From: Coptis chinensis
Lineage: Eukaryota; Streptophyta; Magnoliopsida; Ranunculales; Ranunculaceae
Length of the DNA stretch: 64,000 nucleotides
Direction of reading: 5' to 3'
Assembly: GCA_015680905.1 (NCBI GenBank)
Contig: CM027378.1
Coordinates: 38,723,001-38,787,000, forward strand
A model generated the notes under the pieces. That model was not told where the DNA came from and ran no database searches. It was given only the letters and a program-made list of their open reading frames with translations. Positions 11,446 through 23,112 of this stretch are shown in pieces (positions within the stretch are counted from its first letter, which is position 1; every line of letters starts with the position of its first letter). The translations under genes and the position numbers were made by a program.

Positions 11446-12540
11446 TAGAAAATAAAAATAAAATAAAAATAATCAATTAACTAAGTTACAGTTCCTTAAG
11501 CATAACTAGTATAAATGAGACCCAAAAAACCCAAATAGTTTATCCTTCACTTCACATAAACTAAGAATATGTGATTCAAATAGAAGCTAAAAGCAAAAAG
11601 ACGTGACTTTTTATGCTTTAAGAAATGCTTAAAGCCTTAAAGTTACAAAAAAGTAGTGGAAAAAAAATGAGTTTGTTAGTTTGTCGTTTAATATGGGAAG
11701 AGGAATGAGAATAACAAAAATAAATTTTGTAAGAATTTTATGTCCCACATCATGGTATGTGACATGCCAAGTAATTAATAATACTTGGGCTTTACGTTTT
11801 ACTAAAACATGAGCTTATTAATGTGCATCTGATACTTTCTTGAATATATTGGCAATTAGAAGAGTCCCTATTTACTAACGTAATTCTTATGGGGAATTAC
11901 ATTCATTGTTGAAATAAGATATTGTCCTCTCTCTCCTTGACTATATTAATACACTATTCCATAAGTGTGTATTATGTTATGAGTTTTACAACACAGAGAA
12001 AGGTATATATAGAGAGAGAGAAACATGTTTCAATTCCTCAGTTCGTGAGCATAATTAAATATAGAGACCAATTAAAGATATTTGGGGGGATTAAAAAATC
12101 TCCCGTTAGGTCAGCAAGAACTATGCAGGACTTCGGTCCATCGTTCAATGCCTTATAGAAGTCAGAGAGTGGTTTCTCTGTCTCTTCAACCATTATTATA
12201 GGTGTGGTGTGTGATTTTCTAGATAGGCGAGTATATTGACATTTACGATAAAAAAATAGTAGAAGGTTTCTTTTTACCAGATCGTAATCTCATGCAAATT
12301 CAAGTTGATCGAGTTTAAAAGAAACACAACTAGAGCATGTAAACACAGCCTGATTATTACTAGAAATTTACTCATCTGACAGAAGATTTGATGAGTGTAA
12401 GGAGTAGTGCCTGTATGCCTCCTTGGTATGCTTACTAGCGCTTTCAAGCACGAACTATAACATCCTGTAGATGATTGGAGCAATGTACCAGTACTGTTCC
12501 GAATCTTGGAAGTTGATATATTGTGCGTGACCTAGAAAAT
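11446..12540. other. AT-rich intergenic or decayed repeat DNA
   Basis: No ORF with recognisable homology. A GTCCCACATCATGG string at ~11749 resembles the plant snRNA upstream element, but no snRNA follows. Confidence 0.5.
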
Positions 12541-12940
12541 TTCAAAATGAGACACCATGTAGGGGCGTACGTCTTAAAGTAACACACAATATGAGGGCGT
12601 GTGCCCTTTGACTGGGGACTGCAGAAACAAGTTCTCTCCAGTGTGCTTCGGATGAGTCCTGTGGACTGGGCCTTAAGTTGTACTATGAATCTGGGCTCCT
12701 ATGCTGGGTTGGGCTTTTATCAAAATACTTTGGCCCTGGGTAACTGGGCTTTCCTAGACTGGGCTGGGCTCAAACGAGTACTAAGTTGTACTCTTGAGTC
12801 AAAAGTACGGTTGTTTTAAAAAATCTAAAGTATAAGTACTGGTCTAAGGGGTGTGTGCCTTGAAAATGGTAACAAATCAGGGTCGGTCGCCCTTAATTCT
12901 GGTAAAGTCAAATATAGAGGGCGTGCGCCCTAACTACATA
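12541..12940 (-). mobile_element. Presumed leader of Athila-like element E, left part
   Basis: Non-coding DNA with five GC-rich near-palindromes of the form GGGCG-N-CGCCC near 12562, 12593, 12848, 12880 and 12919. A sixth lies at 37716, just beyond unit F, in the sequence that leads to the E primer-binding site at 38024. This makes 12541-12940 and 37700-38006 the two sides of one interrupted leader. Inference from the shared motif. Confidence 0.45.
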
Positions 12941-13162
12941 TAACACCCCGACTTTTCTTTTTCCTTTTTAATTAAATATATGTATATATGGATAAAAAAA
13001 AATGTGGGGAGAGAAAGAGAAGGGGGTTTTGTTACAAAAGAACCCTCAACTCTTTCCTATTTTGGTGGGTTTTCAAAAACAAAGAAGAGAGACATGTGTA
13101 AACAAAAATAAAATAAAATGGAGAGAGTAAAAAGCGAAAGAGAACCTTTGGGTAGACTGTTT

Positions 13163-13181
13163 GAGAGAGAGAGAGAGAGAG
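13163..13181. repeat. (GA)n microsatellite
   Basis: Nine and a half GA units in an otherwise purine-rich stretch of unit F. Confidence 0.9.
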
Positions 13182-14064
13182 GGTCATAAGAAGAAAAAGG
13201 AAGAAGGAGTATTGACGCGATACCGGTTTTCTTCTCTAGATACTACTAACATTTTGCAAGCTAAGGTGAGTTAGTTTTTATGATTTATGTAGTAACATGA
13301 TATATTCTTAATATTTTTACTGTTCATATGAATATTGATTGGTAGTATGAGCCATTAATAAACTATAGAGTGGTATTTGAAGAAGATGAATAGTGTATAA
13401 TGATCTTTACTCCACAAAATGGCTCTGACGCTGTATTTATTTTTTGCCTAGATGGAGACCTTACCCTACACGGATTTGTGTCACATTTAAACCATAGTCT
13501 CCTAACACATTGAAGTATGACATATTTAATTTTCAGACTGATCCAACGGCGGGATATCTATTGAGGCTTTTATTAGGAAGACTGGTTTCTAGTTTAACTC
13601 ATTATAGAAAACTGCAGTGTGCAGTTGTAGGTTTTTGCTTAGATGGGGATTTACTCATTACTAGATGGAGTTCAAATTAAATCTGTAAGTGTACCAAATA
13701 TAGTAGTATAATATATCCCAATTTCATACACATCCAATAGTTAAGTTACCATCGAGGTAGTTATAAGCGAGGTTGGTCGTATATAAACTACACTAGATCA
13801 ATTCTACATTGCACAATATTTTTGTTTTGTTTGTATAGAGACATTACATTATTGGATTGACCTTCAATTTGATTTGTAGATATAGAACACATAATTATAT
13901 AACATATTAGAATTTCAAAAAGATCCGTATGTTTGATATTCGTCGATGATTTCATTTGTAAGAACGTTTGTAATTGTAATTATAGTGGCAAACCGCAGTG
14001 CGCAGTCGTAAGTTTCAACTTAGATGGAAGGTGATTCATTACTGGATTGCCTTCAAATTTAATA

Positions 14065-14097
14065 TGTGAGTGTGAGTGTGAGTGTGAGTGTGAGTGT
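14065..14097. repeat. (TGTGAG)n hexanucleotide repeat
   Basis: Five perfect TGTGAG units plus a partial one. Confidence 0.9.
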
Positions 14098-14903
14098 TTC
14101 ATACATGGAGATATAATATATTAAAATGGTAGACAAATCCAAGCATAGAAAGGCGAGACTATGTATACATTGGTGAAAGAAAGTAGTCTAAAACTTATTA
14201 TTTTTAAGATTTAATTGATTGGTTATCATATGAATTATATTGGTGGTGTATTGATTTTATTTATTGGAAATTTGAAGTGAAAAATTGTTAAGTTGGCCAA
14301 AAAGGGCATACTATGTTATTACCGTTGATATTTCTTTTGATATCAATGAGTTTACATGACCGGTGGTGTCTGCATGACTTATTTGCTTTTGAAGTGGCTT
14401 GAGAATAAACATCTAAAGTGTCTGCATGAATTATTTGAATTAGAAGTGGCATATATATAAGAAAGGATATTTGTAGTGTGTGCAAGACTTTATTTGCTTT
14501 GAAAGAATATTTGAAGTATCTTATATGGGCGGTGATGATCTAAAGAATATTTGATTGTAACAACTTGTGCTAACTTTCATGATATTTAAAATAGGAAATA
14601 AGTAGTGATGATTAAGTAGGAATGTGTGGACTTGAATATTTATAAGTAAAGAAGTAATGACATATTGTGTCAACGCATGTATGATGCATGAACATTGTAA
14701 TGAAAGTCAGGACAAGGTTTTGATTACTCAGGAGATACACATTTGAATGATTGCCCACTTGGTAATTATACAAAGCTAAAGCTAAGGCTAAGCCAGACTT
14801 TAATGTGTGTGAGCCTAATATATATATACTCAGGAGACGCACATTTGAATGATTGCCCACTTTGTACTTATTTATAAACTTTCTTTTTGTATATATAATT
14901 ATC

Positions 14904-15759
14904 TGATCAGCTCCCAAATGTGCGTTTTATTACCCGTATTTTTATGTATTACAACCTTTCTTACACTTAACGAAAAGACAACTCATAGCTTTTACTGTCT
15001 TTTTCAGGTTAAGGAGTTTTTCAGACCACTTATCATAAAAGTTGCGTCTTAACACCAAAAGGAGCATTAATCACGCTTATTATGAAGACCAGTAGCTGCT
15101 ATGGAAAAGTGCTGAAAAAGTCAAAGTCAACCAGTCAAAGTCAACAGTCAAAGTCCTCAATTCAGAAGACCAAAGATGGAGGCCCTTATTTCAAATTATG
15201 AAAATTTATCCCTAAACCTATCTTGGTCAGGAAAGCACCAAAAAGCTAAAACAAAAGCAAAAGTGAAAGGGGCCGAGGTGTCTACTTTGTAATAGAGAAG
15301 AGCAAATCTGTAAATGACAAAAATAGAGGTATATAAACAAAAAGCAAGGGAGAGAGAACTCATCCATTGTCTTAGGATCCAAACCATTTAGTTTGTTTAT
15401 TTTTCTTGTCTTGTTTTTCAATTCATTTTTTAATTTCTTGTTGTTTTATTTTATTTCAATCAACTTGTTATTTCATTTTATTTATTTCAATCAAGCTTGT
15501 TACTTGTTCTTTGTTTTCATCTTTAATCTTGTTTGTTGCTTTCATTTCAGTGTTTTAATCAATCTTCCTTTCATGTTTTCAAGTAATTTCAATCACGCAA
15601 TCAAAGCTTTTAAGTTCATTAGCTTAGAAGTATTCTAATATTCAAGAGTCTACCTTTCTTCTTCATATCTCCCTCACTCAAACTCCAAATAATTTAGGAT
15701 GAACCTCAACTTTTAATCTAACTCTTTTGAAGAATACTCACGACTGTATTAAACCTTCA
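14904..15759 (+). repeat. 5' LTR of element A
   Basis: Aligned with 22258-23107 over its whole length; TG...CA ends. It contains a CT/T-rich stretch (15390-15560) that yields hydrophobic ORFs in both copies, judged non-coding. Confidence 0.92.
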
Positions 15760-15761
15760 AA

Positions 15762-15774
15762 TGGCACCGCCATC
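15762..15774 (+). promoter_or_regulatory. Primer-binding site of element A (tRNA-Asp type)
   Basis: TGGCACCGCCATC two bases after the LTR. Compared with the site in element C (TGGCGCCGCTGCCATC) it has one substitution and lacks three bases. Confidence 0.75.
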
Positions 15775-17124
15775 ATGGATTGAAGGAGTGAGAGTGATTG
15801 GTTGAGAATTTAAGAACGGAGCATCATTCTCACCTCTCCATTTCTATATTTTTTTCAATTTTTCGTCATTTTATTTTTATTGTTTCTTTGTACTAAGATG
15901 TTTTTTTACAAATCAGGTTGCGGAACAACAAAGGTGGAGAGGAGCTGATCAAACAGGCGAAAGATGACTGCCGTCCACAGGCGCCGGTGGGCGACCGCCC
16001 AGCCACCTCAACAGAATTGCATGCGATTTTTTTGTAGTCCAGTTCATTTGCGACACACAGTTGTACTCCGAGCCCGGATTTTGTAATAGAGTTGAAGAAA
16101 ACAGTGGAACTTGTTCTTAATAGTTAGTGATCAAAAGAAAAACGGAAAAAAAAACTTAATTTTTGATTGATTTCTTATGATAAACAGGAGTTAAACTTGG
16201 TTTAAGTTTAATACTTACCAAGGGATTAGAGTTTTAATTGCCTTGGGAAGTTCAAGTGTGTGAGGCAAGTTGTGGATCATAGCTCACACACTTTGGATCA
16301 ACTTGGTAATCAACACTCTAAGTCTATTTGACTCTAGTTAATCTAGGTGATTAATCTAAAACTAGGTAATTAAATCAGTATAATCTTAGTTTCATTTTAA
16401 GTTTGAGCCCTTGAAGGCAAAGTTGTATAAACTGTCAAAAACCCAACTTGTGGGCTTTTTAAGTGGGCATTTATTTGTAACTTAAAACAAGGTAAAGCTC
16501 AAAAGGTTGGGCCTGATTCTCAGATCAAGCACCAATCGACGCCGCCTTCACCTGAAGCAGCGTGTAAGCACGGCTTGAGTGGTAAATTCTAAACCTCCTC
16601 GAAGCCCAAGTAAGAGGATACTTCTATGTTCAAGCATGCTTACGTGATTGTTTGAAATTTACTTTCCGCACTGCAATTTACATTCGCGCATAAGGCTGAA
16701 CCTGAGCCATAATAACCATTGGGAAGTCATTACCCAATGTAGGTAAAATTGGATGTTGCTTGATTCTTGAAAGCCCTAGACCTAAAAAAATTTAATTAAA
16801 ATCAATCAACTAGATCCCAAGTAGTCACGCTCCTCCATAAAAGGACAAAAATATAGCCACGAGGATTTAGCGTAATTAGTTACCAAATTCCGGTGGACCA
16901 ACTACCTTCCTCACTCCCCTCCCTCAGATTCATCGTGAGTGAGATTCTTGGTAGCACACCACTTGGTTAAGTGACTACCTACTCTTCTGAGACGTGTAGT
17001 AGAGCCATCCTAGTCTCGTGCCCAATTGTTCTCTTCTCTTGAACAAGGCATAGTAAAATATATACCAAACCAAAGTTTTCAAAAAAATCCAAAAAAATGA
17101 ATTTCTACTGTTTGTGCATCATCA
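15775..17124 (+). other. Non-coding leader of element A
   Basis: No ORF of note where gag would start. Contains a GC-rich hairpin-like string, GGCGCCGGTGGGCGACCGCC, at ~15980, about 220 bp after the primer site. Similar strings occur in the leaders of C and E. Confidence 0.6.
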
Positions 17125-17496
17125 TTGATTGAGCATTCATATATGTCTTATCAATATGCATCGCAACCGTCATGGAATAGCAATGCAAAGCCAGAACCTT
17201 GTTCTTTTTATGGTAGTCCTTATCACTGGTTATCCCATTGTACACCATATACCGAATTCGGGTCTACTATGAGAAATCCTTACGTTTACGAACCTCAATT
17301 TTCAAACTTCCCTAGTACCTCATACACTCAAGAGTTTTCTAGTCATGCCAAAAATTCATGGAGTTCTATCACAAATAGTCAACCACCATTCATCTATCCA
17401 TATGGTCAGTCAGAGTACGGTTTCACCCAAAACCCATTACCATTCACATCACCATCCATATCAAACTCATATTCCACTACATCCATCACAGACTAA
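17125..17496 (+). pseudogene. Gag C-terminal remnant with altered zinc knuckle (element A)
   Basis: An open stretch of 123 codons. Residues ~27-44 read PCSFYGSPYHWLSHCTPY. The spacing is exactly that of a C-x2-C-x4-H-x4-C nucleocapsid knuckle, with Tyr in place of the second Cys. The rest is rich in Ser, Pro, Tyr and Asn, as usual for Athila gag C-termini. The capsid part is missing. Element C carries the same block with different changes. After the stop the sequence continues as broken coding DNA to about 18290. Confidence 0.55.
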
Positions 17497-18297
17497 CTCT
17501 ATCAGGAAATGGCCAAGCAAACAATACTAACTCAACAAATAGCAACTACCTTATGTTTTCTCCAATCTGATTTAAAAGATCCACATCTGAGACTAATATT
17601 CTTCCCACCAGTCTAGAACCCATCCAACACGAGAAACAAGGTGTTACTATAACAAAGCCCATTGCTAAAGCACATCCTGATACTTCAGACCAATTAAAAT
17701 CCCATCACCATCCACCTGACTATCGTGTGAAGTCCAGATCTTATGACGATGACTATTTGCCTGAAGTCACAGTTTCTCTCGCATGCCTTAACGCATCACC
17801 ACAGTTTCTTTCACATGCCTTAATGAGAAAACTCCGGCAGAAGAAACTCAAGAGCATGTATTGGACTCGAGCCAATTGGAAAATGATATTGAGAAAATTT
17901 ATGAAGATCTAGGCAGAGAGGATAAAGAAAACGAAGTGCTTGGAAAATAGGGAGTAAATACTATGGTGGAAAGTGTATTTCAATTTGGTTTGGCCGTTAA
18001 AGACTTATTGATGGAACAAATTTGTGACATCCTTATTATTGCAGATATGAACCACAATCTTGTGGAAACGCCAAAACTAGATGAAGAATTCTCTGAGTCC
18101 TCGAGATCATGTGAAGAACCACCACCCAACCATCACCATCCCAATTTAACACCTCTTGAAATCCAACCTCCATTCATAATCTACCAATTTCTAAGGACTA
18201 CACCACTAAACCATTTCAAAGAAGCCTCAATTTCGCACTTAAGCCAATTGCCTTTGAGATCCTTCATAATTTTCTAAACCTTCTTAATAAAGAGACT

Positions 18298-18816
18298 TTG
18301 CCCAACCTACATACTCACGAGCCTATCATTCTAGTTGATGAGAACCCCGCTTTGATTGAAGTGCCAGAAAAAGAGAAAACAAAATCTATGGTGGAATGTG
18401 GATCCCAATCTAGCTTGGTTGTTGTGGACTTAACAGTGGATGAAATTGATGATTTTCTTAAAGATGCCGACACTGACCCCGATTTTGTAGATTCACCCAA
18501 GCTAGATGAAGAGTTCTTGGAGTTCTTGAAAGCATGCGATGATGAACCCATCATTCAAGTGGTTCGAAAGCCTAGTATGTTATATTCCGCATCATCTGAG
18601 CTTCCTGAAGAACAACCACTACCACACTCACACTCTTTTGGACAATTCAACTATGACGGGTTATTGCATAAGTTCCATGATGGGTTGCATAAACTTTTTC
18701 TTATCATTCTACATCTTACACTCCAAATACATCATTTCATTCTGTTTGAGGATGTATACTTTTATATGTTTTTCTATAAAGATCCCCAACTGTTTAGGCT
18801 ATTAGTATATAATTAA
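18298..18816 (+). CDS. Acidic ORF replacing pol in element A
   Basis: 172 codons from the Met at 18298. The frame is open further upstream, so the start is uncertain. It has acidic helical segments (TVDEIDDFLKDAD, KLDEEFLEFLKACDD), then a hydrophobic C-terminus ending in FYKDPQLFRLLVYN. Element C has a counterpart with IDDFLKD, LDEEFDEFF and NDPQLFRLLIYD. The segment takes the place between protease and the shared downstream region where RT and integrase would stand. I recognise no domain. It may be the residue of the protease-RT linker joined to a small C-terminal domain, or an independent ORF. Its persistence in two elements with unrelated LTRs suggests it matters to the element or descends from a common non-autonomous ancestor. 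Confidence 0.45.
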   Translation: MPNLHTHEPIILVDENPALIEVPEKEKTKSMVECGSQSSLVVVDLTVDEIDDFLKDADTDPDFVDSPKLDEEFLEFLKACDDEPIIQVVRKPSMLYSASSELPEEQPLPHSHSFGQFNYDGLLHKFHDGLHKLFLIILHLTLQIHHFILFEDVYFYMFFYKDPQLFRLLVYN

Positions 18817-18834
18817 CATCATATCATCCATCAT

Positions 18835-19110
18835 ATACATAGTCTTGGGGAATCTGACTTAAAACTCCACATATAATCTTGACTATAAAAGACACATCGT
18901 GTTTTCTCAATGCATTCCATGGGAGTGCATCTTTAAGGTAACCATACCACTCCACTTTGAGTGTGTGGTTGTATGTGCTGGAATCTTAGTTCACGTATAT
19001 CTCGCATATTCTTTATAAAACATCTTTTACTCGTTGTTTGAGTAAGTGTGATCCTATGGAGCAAGTATACAATTTTCTTTTTCTTTCTTTTACATTTCTT
19101 TTTCAAAATA
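18835..19110 (+). repeat. Conserved post-coding block shared by A, B and C
   Basis: Contains GTCTTGGGGAATCTGACTT and GTGCATCTTTAAGGTAACC followed by GTGTGTGGTTGTATGTGC. The counterparts are in B (about 44880-45060 and 46150) and C (30175-30250 and 30395-30430). Non-coding, function unknown. Confidence 0.75.
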
Positions 19111-19289
19111 GTTGTTTTTCTCCGTTCTCATAATAGAAGGTTCTCTATACACCAAAAGTCATGTGATTTTTCAAAAATAAAAGCAAACGGGCAATGGATT
19201 CCATATAGACCAACCTTTAGAAGTACATAATCTCCATTCTTCTAAGGGCAGTTTGAGGATCAGTTATGTGTTACTAAGGGTCGCCCATA

Positions 19290-19600
19290 TCACCATGTAC
19301 TTTCTGTCTCAGCTTAAACCACATAGATATCAATTGTCCCTTGCACACCAACATACCATCAAGAAGTCTGTGCTTTCAATATACCAAATGCACTATGGAG
19401 GCAACACCTAAAGCCACAAACCCAACCACCTCCAGGGTTCGTCAAACCACCAATTACATTCAGACAAGGACAAAGTACCTACAACAATAAGAATAGTGCA
19501 TTGGTTCCACCCCATTTTAACCAGAACTACTAAAATCTACCAAAGAGACCTAGTTCCACCATCCACTATTGTCCAATCAAATAACCTTTCCCAATACATC
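19290..19600 (+). pseudogene. Gag-like Pro/Gln-rich fragment in the post-coding region of A
   Basis: Between two blocks that are nearly contiguous in element B (flanks 19250 and 19610 match about 45180-45320 of B), A has an extra ~250 bp. One frame reads like an Athila gag C-terminus (QPPPGFVKPPITFRQGQSTY, then NNKNSALVPPHFNQNY). It is short and interrupted. Read as a displaced gag piece, probably from recombination during reverse transcription. Confidence 0.35.
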
Positions 19601-19918
19601 TTGTGCAGTAAAATCTCCCAACACAGATAACTAAAGCCACAGTCTGACTGGATTGGGTTCAATAAAAAGCCGACACGAAAGTTGCCTAAGATCACTATTT
19701 TGTTTTCAAAAGCTTAGTGTTTAGAATCACAACTTTTTTAGTAGAGTATCTTAAAACATCTCTTCATAGTTTTCAAAACTAGAGGATATATATAAAAATG
19801 AAAATTATACATCCCAGAGTAACCAAAATGATACCGAATCAACATATAATTTTATCTTCTTATCAAAACATCTATATGGTTAGAGATACCTTTAGATTGA
19901 CAAAAACAATTACTCAAA

Positions 19919-19937
19919 ACACACACACACACACACA
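19919..19937. repeat. (CA)n microsatellite
   Basis: About nine CA units. Confidence 0.85.
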
Positions 19938-19954
19938 TTTCATATGTGTCTGTA

Positions 19955-20265
19955 TTTTTTTTTTATCAGCAAGCGAGGTTGTGAACGGGGGCCCCAACCC
20001 CTTTATTTATAATAAAAAGCTTTTGAACTTGATTACAATCTCTCATACTCTCTTCCTATTACATCATCATCTATAATTTTCATTACATCATTAGAAAAAG
20101 GGTATATACTAATATCTATATATGCCTCATCAGGAATAGTACTAGCTAAAGAATCCGCTATAGTTTGTTCGCTTCTCTGTAAATGTAGACTATACTGAAC
20201 TCCTCCAGCTCTGTATAGATAGTAGTTTACATACTTTATATTTCGTAGTGTAATAATAATCATGC
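19955..20265 (-). mobile_element. 5'-truncated LINE 3' end inside element A
   Basis: Read on the minus strand it has an ORF tail (20263-20033) with LHLQRSEQTIADSLASTIPD, similar to the C-terminal RNase H region of plant LINEs. This is followed by a 3' untranslated part with GGGGTTGGGGCCCCCGTTC and a poly(A) run (poly(T) at ~19958 on the plus strand). Element B lacks this piece. Confidence 0.55.
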
Positions 20266-20490
20266 ATGCATGTTAGATTTTATGCATTTCATATATGTTT
20301 TCAAAAATACACAAACCCAAAAAGATTTTATAGTAGAATAAATATCTTTGTTATAATAAACCATATATTTCTTGTTCTATATCAAACAACCCACGCTCTA
20401 AACTTATTTGGGGGGTGGCGTATTTTCATTATGAAGAACAGAATACAGGTGTATCGCCGTTTTTGCTCATGTTTCTATGGCAATCTCTTT

Positions 20491-20652
20491 CCTTATCTCT
20501 TCATATTTTGAGGACAAATATAGTTCTATCATAGAGTTGGTATAGTAACATTTTGCAAAAACTAGACATTTTCCTTATCTCTTCATATTTTGAGGACAAG
20601 CATAGTTCTATCATAGAGTTGGTATAGTAACATTTTGTAAAAACTATGCATT
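20491..20652. repeat. Tandem duplication, 82 bp, two copies
   Basis: Copies start CCTTATCTCTTCATATTTTG at 20491 and 20573. In B the single homologous unit (48136-48215) carries TATTTGGGGGTGGTATAG where both A copies read TATCATAGAGTTGGTATAG. Confidence 0.85.
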
Positions 20653-22246
20653 TTCTATATAGTATATATAATAGTATATTTCTTCTTTTCCAAATTTTTT
20701 TTTCAAAAAAGACCAAAAATAATTTTCCGTTTAGTATTAAAAAGTCTTGTTTCCTTTTTCTAGGATGAATAAAAAGTTTAGAAGTCTCATTATAGCAATA
20801 GAGTAAGGACTTGTTCTTCGTACTTAGACTAATATACGCACACTAGTTTCTGCATCTTTTTATGAATGACATGCATCAGCATTTGTTTGTATATAGCAGT
20901 GAGTTTCCGAAGCCAATGTTATAACAATTAAGTTCTATATCTTATGAGAATCTATCCAAAACCCTCATTTGAATGATTATTGAGTGATGACACAAAGAAT
21001 GTCCGGATAGAAAGACCACACGTCCATTTGCTTGATCACTACGCTATATCCAATGAGGGAATTTAGGCCATTTTTGGATCGATATAGCCAAATAAACGTT
21101 AAAAATTAAACTCAAAAGGATAGTTTTCCTCTAGTTACCCCTATTGAGCCTTCATCCCTTCTAAAAGCCTTTTTATTCCTCACTAAAAAATCATAACCCT
21201 TTACAACACACAATAAAAAGCTTACCCAGCTGATGAGTTGAGAACTAGACGGATATAAAAAAGAAGAAGAGAAGACCTTGTACAAAAACAGAACAATTAT
21301 CTGCTTCAAAAAGAAAAGAAAAGAAAAAAAAATACCCATCAAAAACCAAAACTCCAAAAATCCAAAGGAGTCAAAAATCGAATCTCTTAAAAGTTTAAAA
21401 TAAAAAAGTGACGATATCAAAAACAAAAAGAATCAAAAGCAAAGTTAGAACTCCCAAAATTCAAAACTATATGGAGTCACAAAGCCAAAGGGCTATAAGA
21501 ATGTATCACAATTCGGATGCAAAAGAATAAAACGAGGTTCTTCTCTAGTTACAAGTATCTTGAAAACCCAGTTTCTCATCTTATCAGATTTTGTTTTTTC
21601 CTTCCGTTTTGTTTCTAAACCATCACCCTAGCCCTGTAACTCCTAATAAAAGACATATAGCTCGATTAGGAATATGATGGTGTGATAGTAAGTGACAAGC
21701 GTGATCAATCAACCCCAGTTTCTTTGGACGTCATTTGAGTATACGAGGAATGTAAGTGCTCGCTGCACTTGAGAGAACGAACCTTGAGTGAATCTATCAG
21801 AGAGTCGTGATTGCAACACACCCCTATGAGAACCCACCTTAAGAAAGCTCTCCAAAAGCCTCAGAAACAACTATGCTTTTGCATTTCATTGCTCATGCTT
21901 TGTACAATTATCTTTAGATGCTTAAATTACTATATATATATATATTATTCTAAGCTCGAAGGAGCTTGCCCTTATTCACTGCTAATGAGATGTATGAGCT
22001 TCTGAAAATAAATAAGCAAACAAGACCATTTGTACTAAATAGAAGAAGTTTGTGAGTACTTGCACTGGAAAACTCTCACGAGGCTTAAAACTCGTCCACT
22101 AAGGGAATTCCTAGTGGTTTAAGGCCTTGTTGTGCGGTCAATGCAATCACACTCTGCGAAATGAGATTAGTGTAACGTATAATAAATCACTCATTTGTGA
22201 TCTTAGTTTTCTCTCTCATCCTTGCTTGAGGACAAGCAAGATGCTA

Positions 22247-22257
22247 TTTGGGGGTGG
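22247..22257 (+). promoter_or_regulatory. Polypurine tract of element A
   Basis: TTTGGGGGTGG directly before the 3' LTR, primer for plus-strand DNA synthesis. Confidence 0.75.
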
Positions 22258-23107
22258 TGATTAGCTCCCAAATGTGCGTTTTATTACCCGTATTTTGTTG
22301 TATTACAACCTTTCTTACGCTTAACGAAAAGACAATTCATAGCTTTTACTGTCTTTTTCAGGTTAAGGAGTATTTCAGACCACTTATCCTAAAAGTTGTG
22401 TCTTAACACTAAAAGGAGCATTAATCATGCTTATTATGAAGACCAGTAGCTGCTATGGAAAAGTGCTAAAAAAGTCAAAGTCAACTGGTCAAAATCAACA
22501 ATCAAAGTCCTCAATTCAGAAGACCAAAGATGGAGTCCCTTATGTCAAATTATGAAGACTTATCCCTAACCCTATCTTGGTCAAGAAGGCACCAAAAAGC
22601 AAAAGCAAAAGTGAAAGGGGTGAGGTGTCTAGTTTGTAATGGAGAAGGGCAAATCTATAAATGGCAAAAGTAAGGGTACATAAACAAAAAGACAAAGAGA
22701 GAGAACTCATCCATTGTCTTAGGATCCAAACCATTTGGTTTGTTTATTTTTCTTGTATTGTTTTTCAATTCATGTTTTTAATTTCTTGTTGTTTTATTTT
22801 ATTTCAATCAACTTGTTATTTCATTTTCTTTATTTCAATCAAGCTTGTTATTTGTTCTTTGTTTTCATCTTCAATCTTGTTTGTTCCTTTCATTTCAATG
22901 TTTTAATCTATCTTGTTTTCATGTTTTCAAGTCATTTCAATCACACAATCAAAGATTTCAAGTTCATTAGCTTAGAACCATTATAATATTCAAGAGTCTA
23001 TCTTTCTTCTTCATATCTCCCTCACTCAAATTCTAAATAATTTAGGATGAACCTCAACTCTTAATCTAACTCTTTTGAAGTATACTCACTACAATATTAA
23101 ACCTTCA
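22258..23107 (+). repeat. 3' LTR of element A
   Basis: Starts TGATTAGCTCCC, ends ACCTTCA, followed by the target duplication ttatc. Confidence 0.92.
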
Positions 23108-23112
23108 TTATC

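Larger units (their letters stand above)
12941..14898. mobile_element. Unit F, left part (TAACACC...GGTGTGACA repeat)
   Basis: Begins ATATAACACCCCGAC at ~12941. The matching end AGGTGTGACA is at 37699, after elements A and C are subtracted. Together with 23113-24932 and 37387-37699 this is about 4.1 kb of non-coding sequence whose inverted ends are typical of long plant gypsy LTRs. It could be a solo LTR or a non-autonomous element. No clear TSD was found, and no protein gene is present. Contains simple repeats at 13163 and 14065. Confidence 0.35.
14904..23107 (+). mobile_element. Element A: non-autonomous Athila-type LTR retrotransposon
   Basis: Two similar LTRs (856 and 850 bp, TGATCAGCTCC/TGATTAGCTCC...ACCTTCA) flank 6.5 kb. 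A perfect 5 bp target duplication ttatc lies at 14899-14903 and 23108-23112. A tRNA-Asp-like primer-binding site follows the left LTR, and a TTTGGGGGTGG polypurine tract precedes the right LTR. Inside are a gag C-terminal remnant, an acidic ORF and a long non-coding part. Reverse transcriptase, RNase H and integrase are absent, so it must have moved with enzymes from another element. Its LTRs and downstream region are closely related to those of element B. Confidence 0.92.

Noticed and set aside
11740..11800. snRNA-type promoter (GTCCCACATCATGG)
   Set aside because: No TATA at the right distance and no U-RNA sequence downstream; such strings are common by chance.
15393..15638. Hydrophobic ORF in the A LTR, with similar ORFs at 22661-22986, 41770-41961 and 50285-50556
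   Set aside because: A T-rich stretch conserved only as part of the LTR; the proteins are Phe/Leu runs with variable frames.
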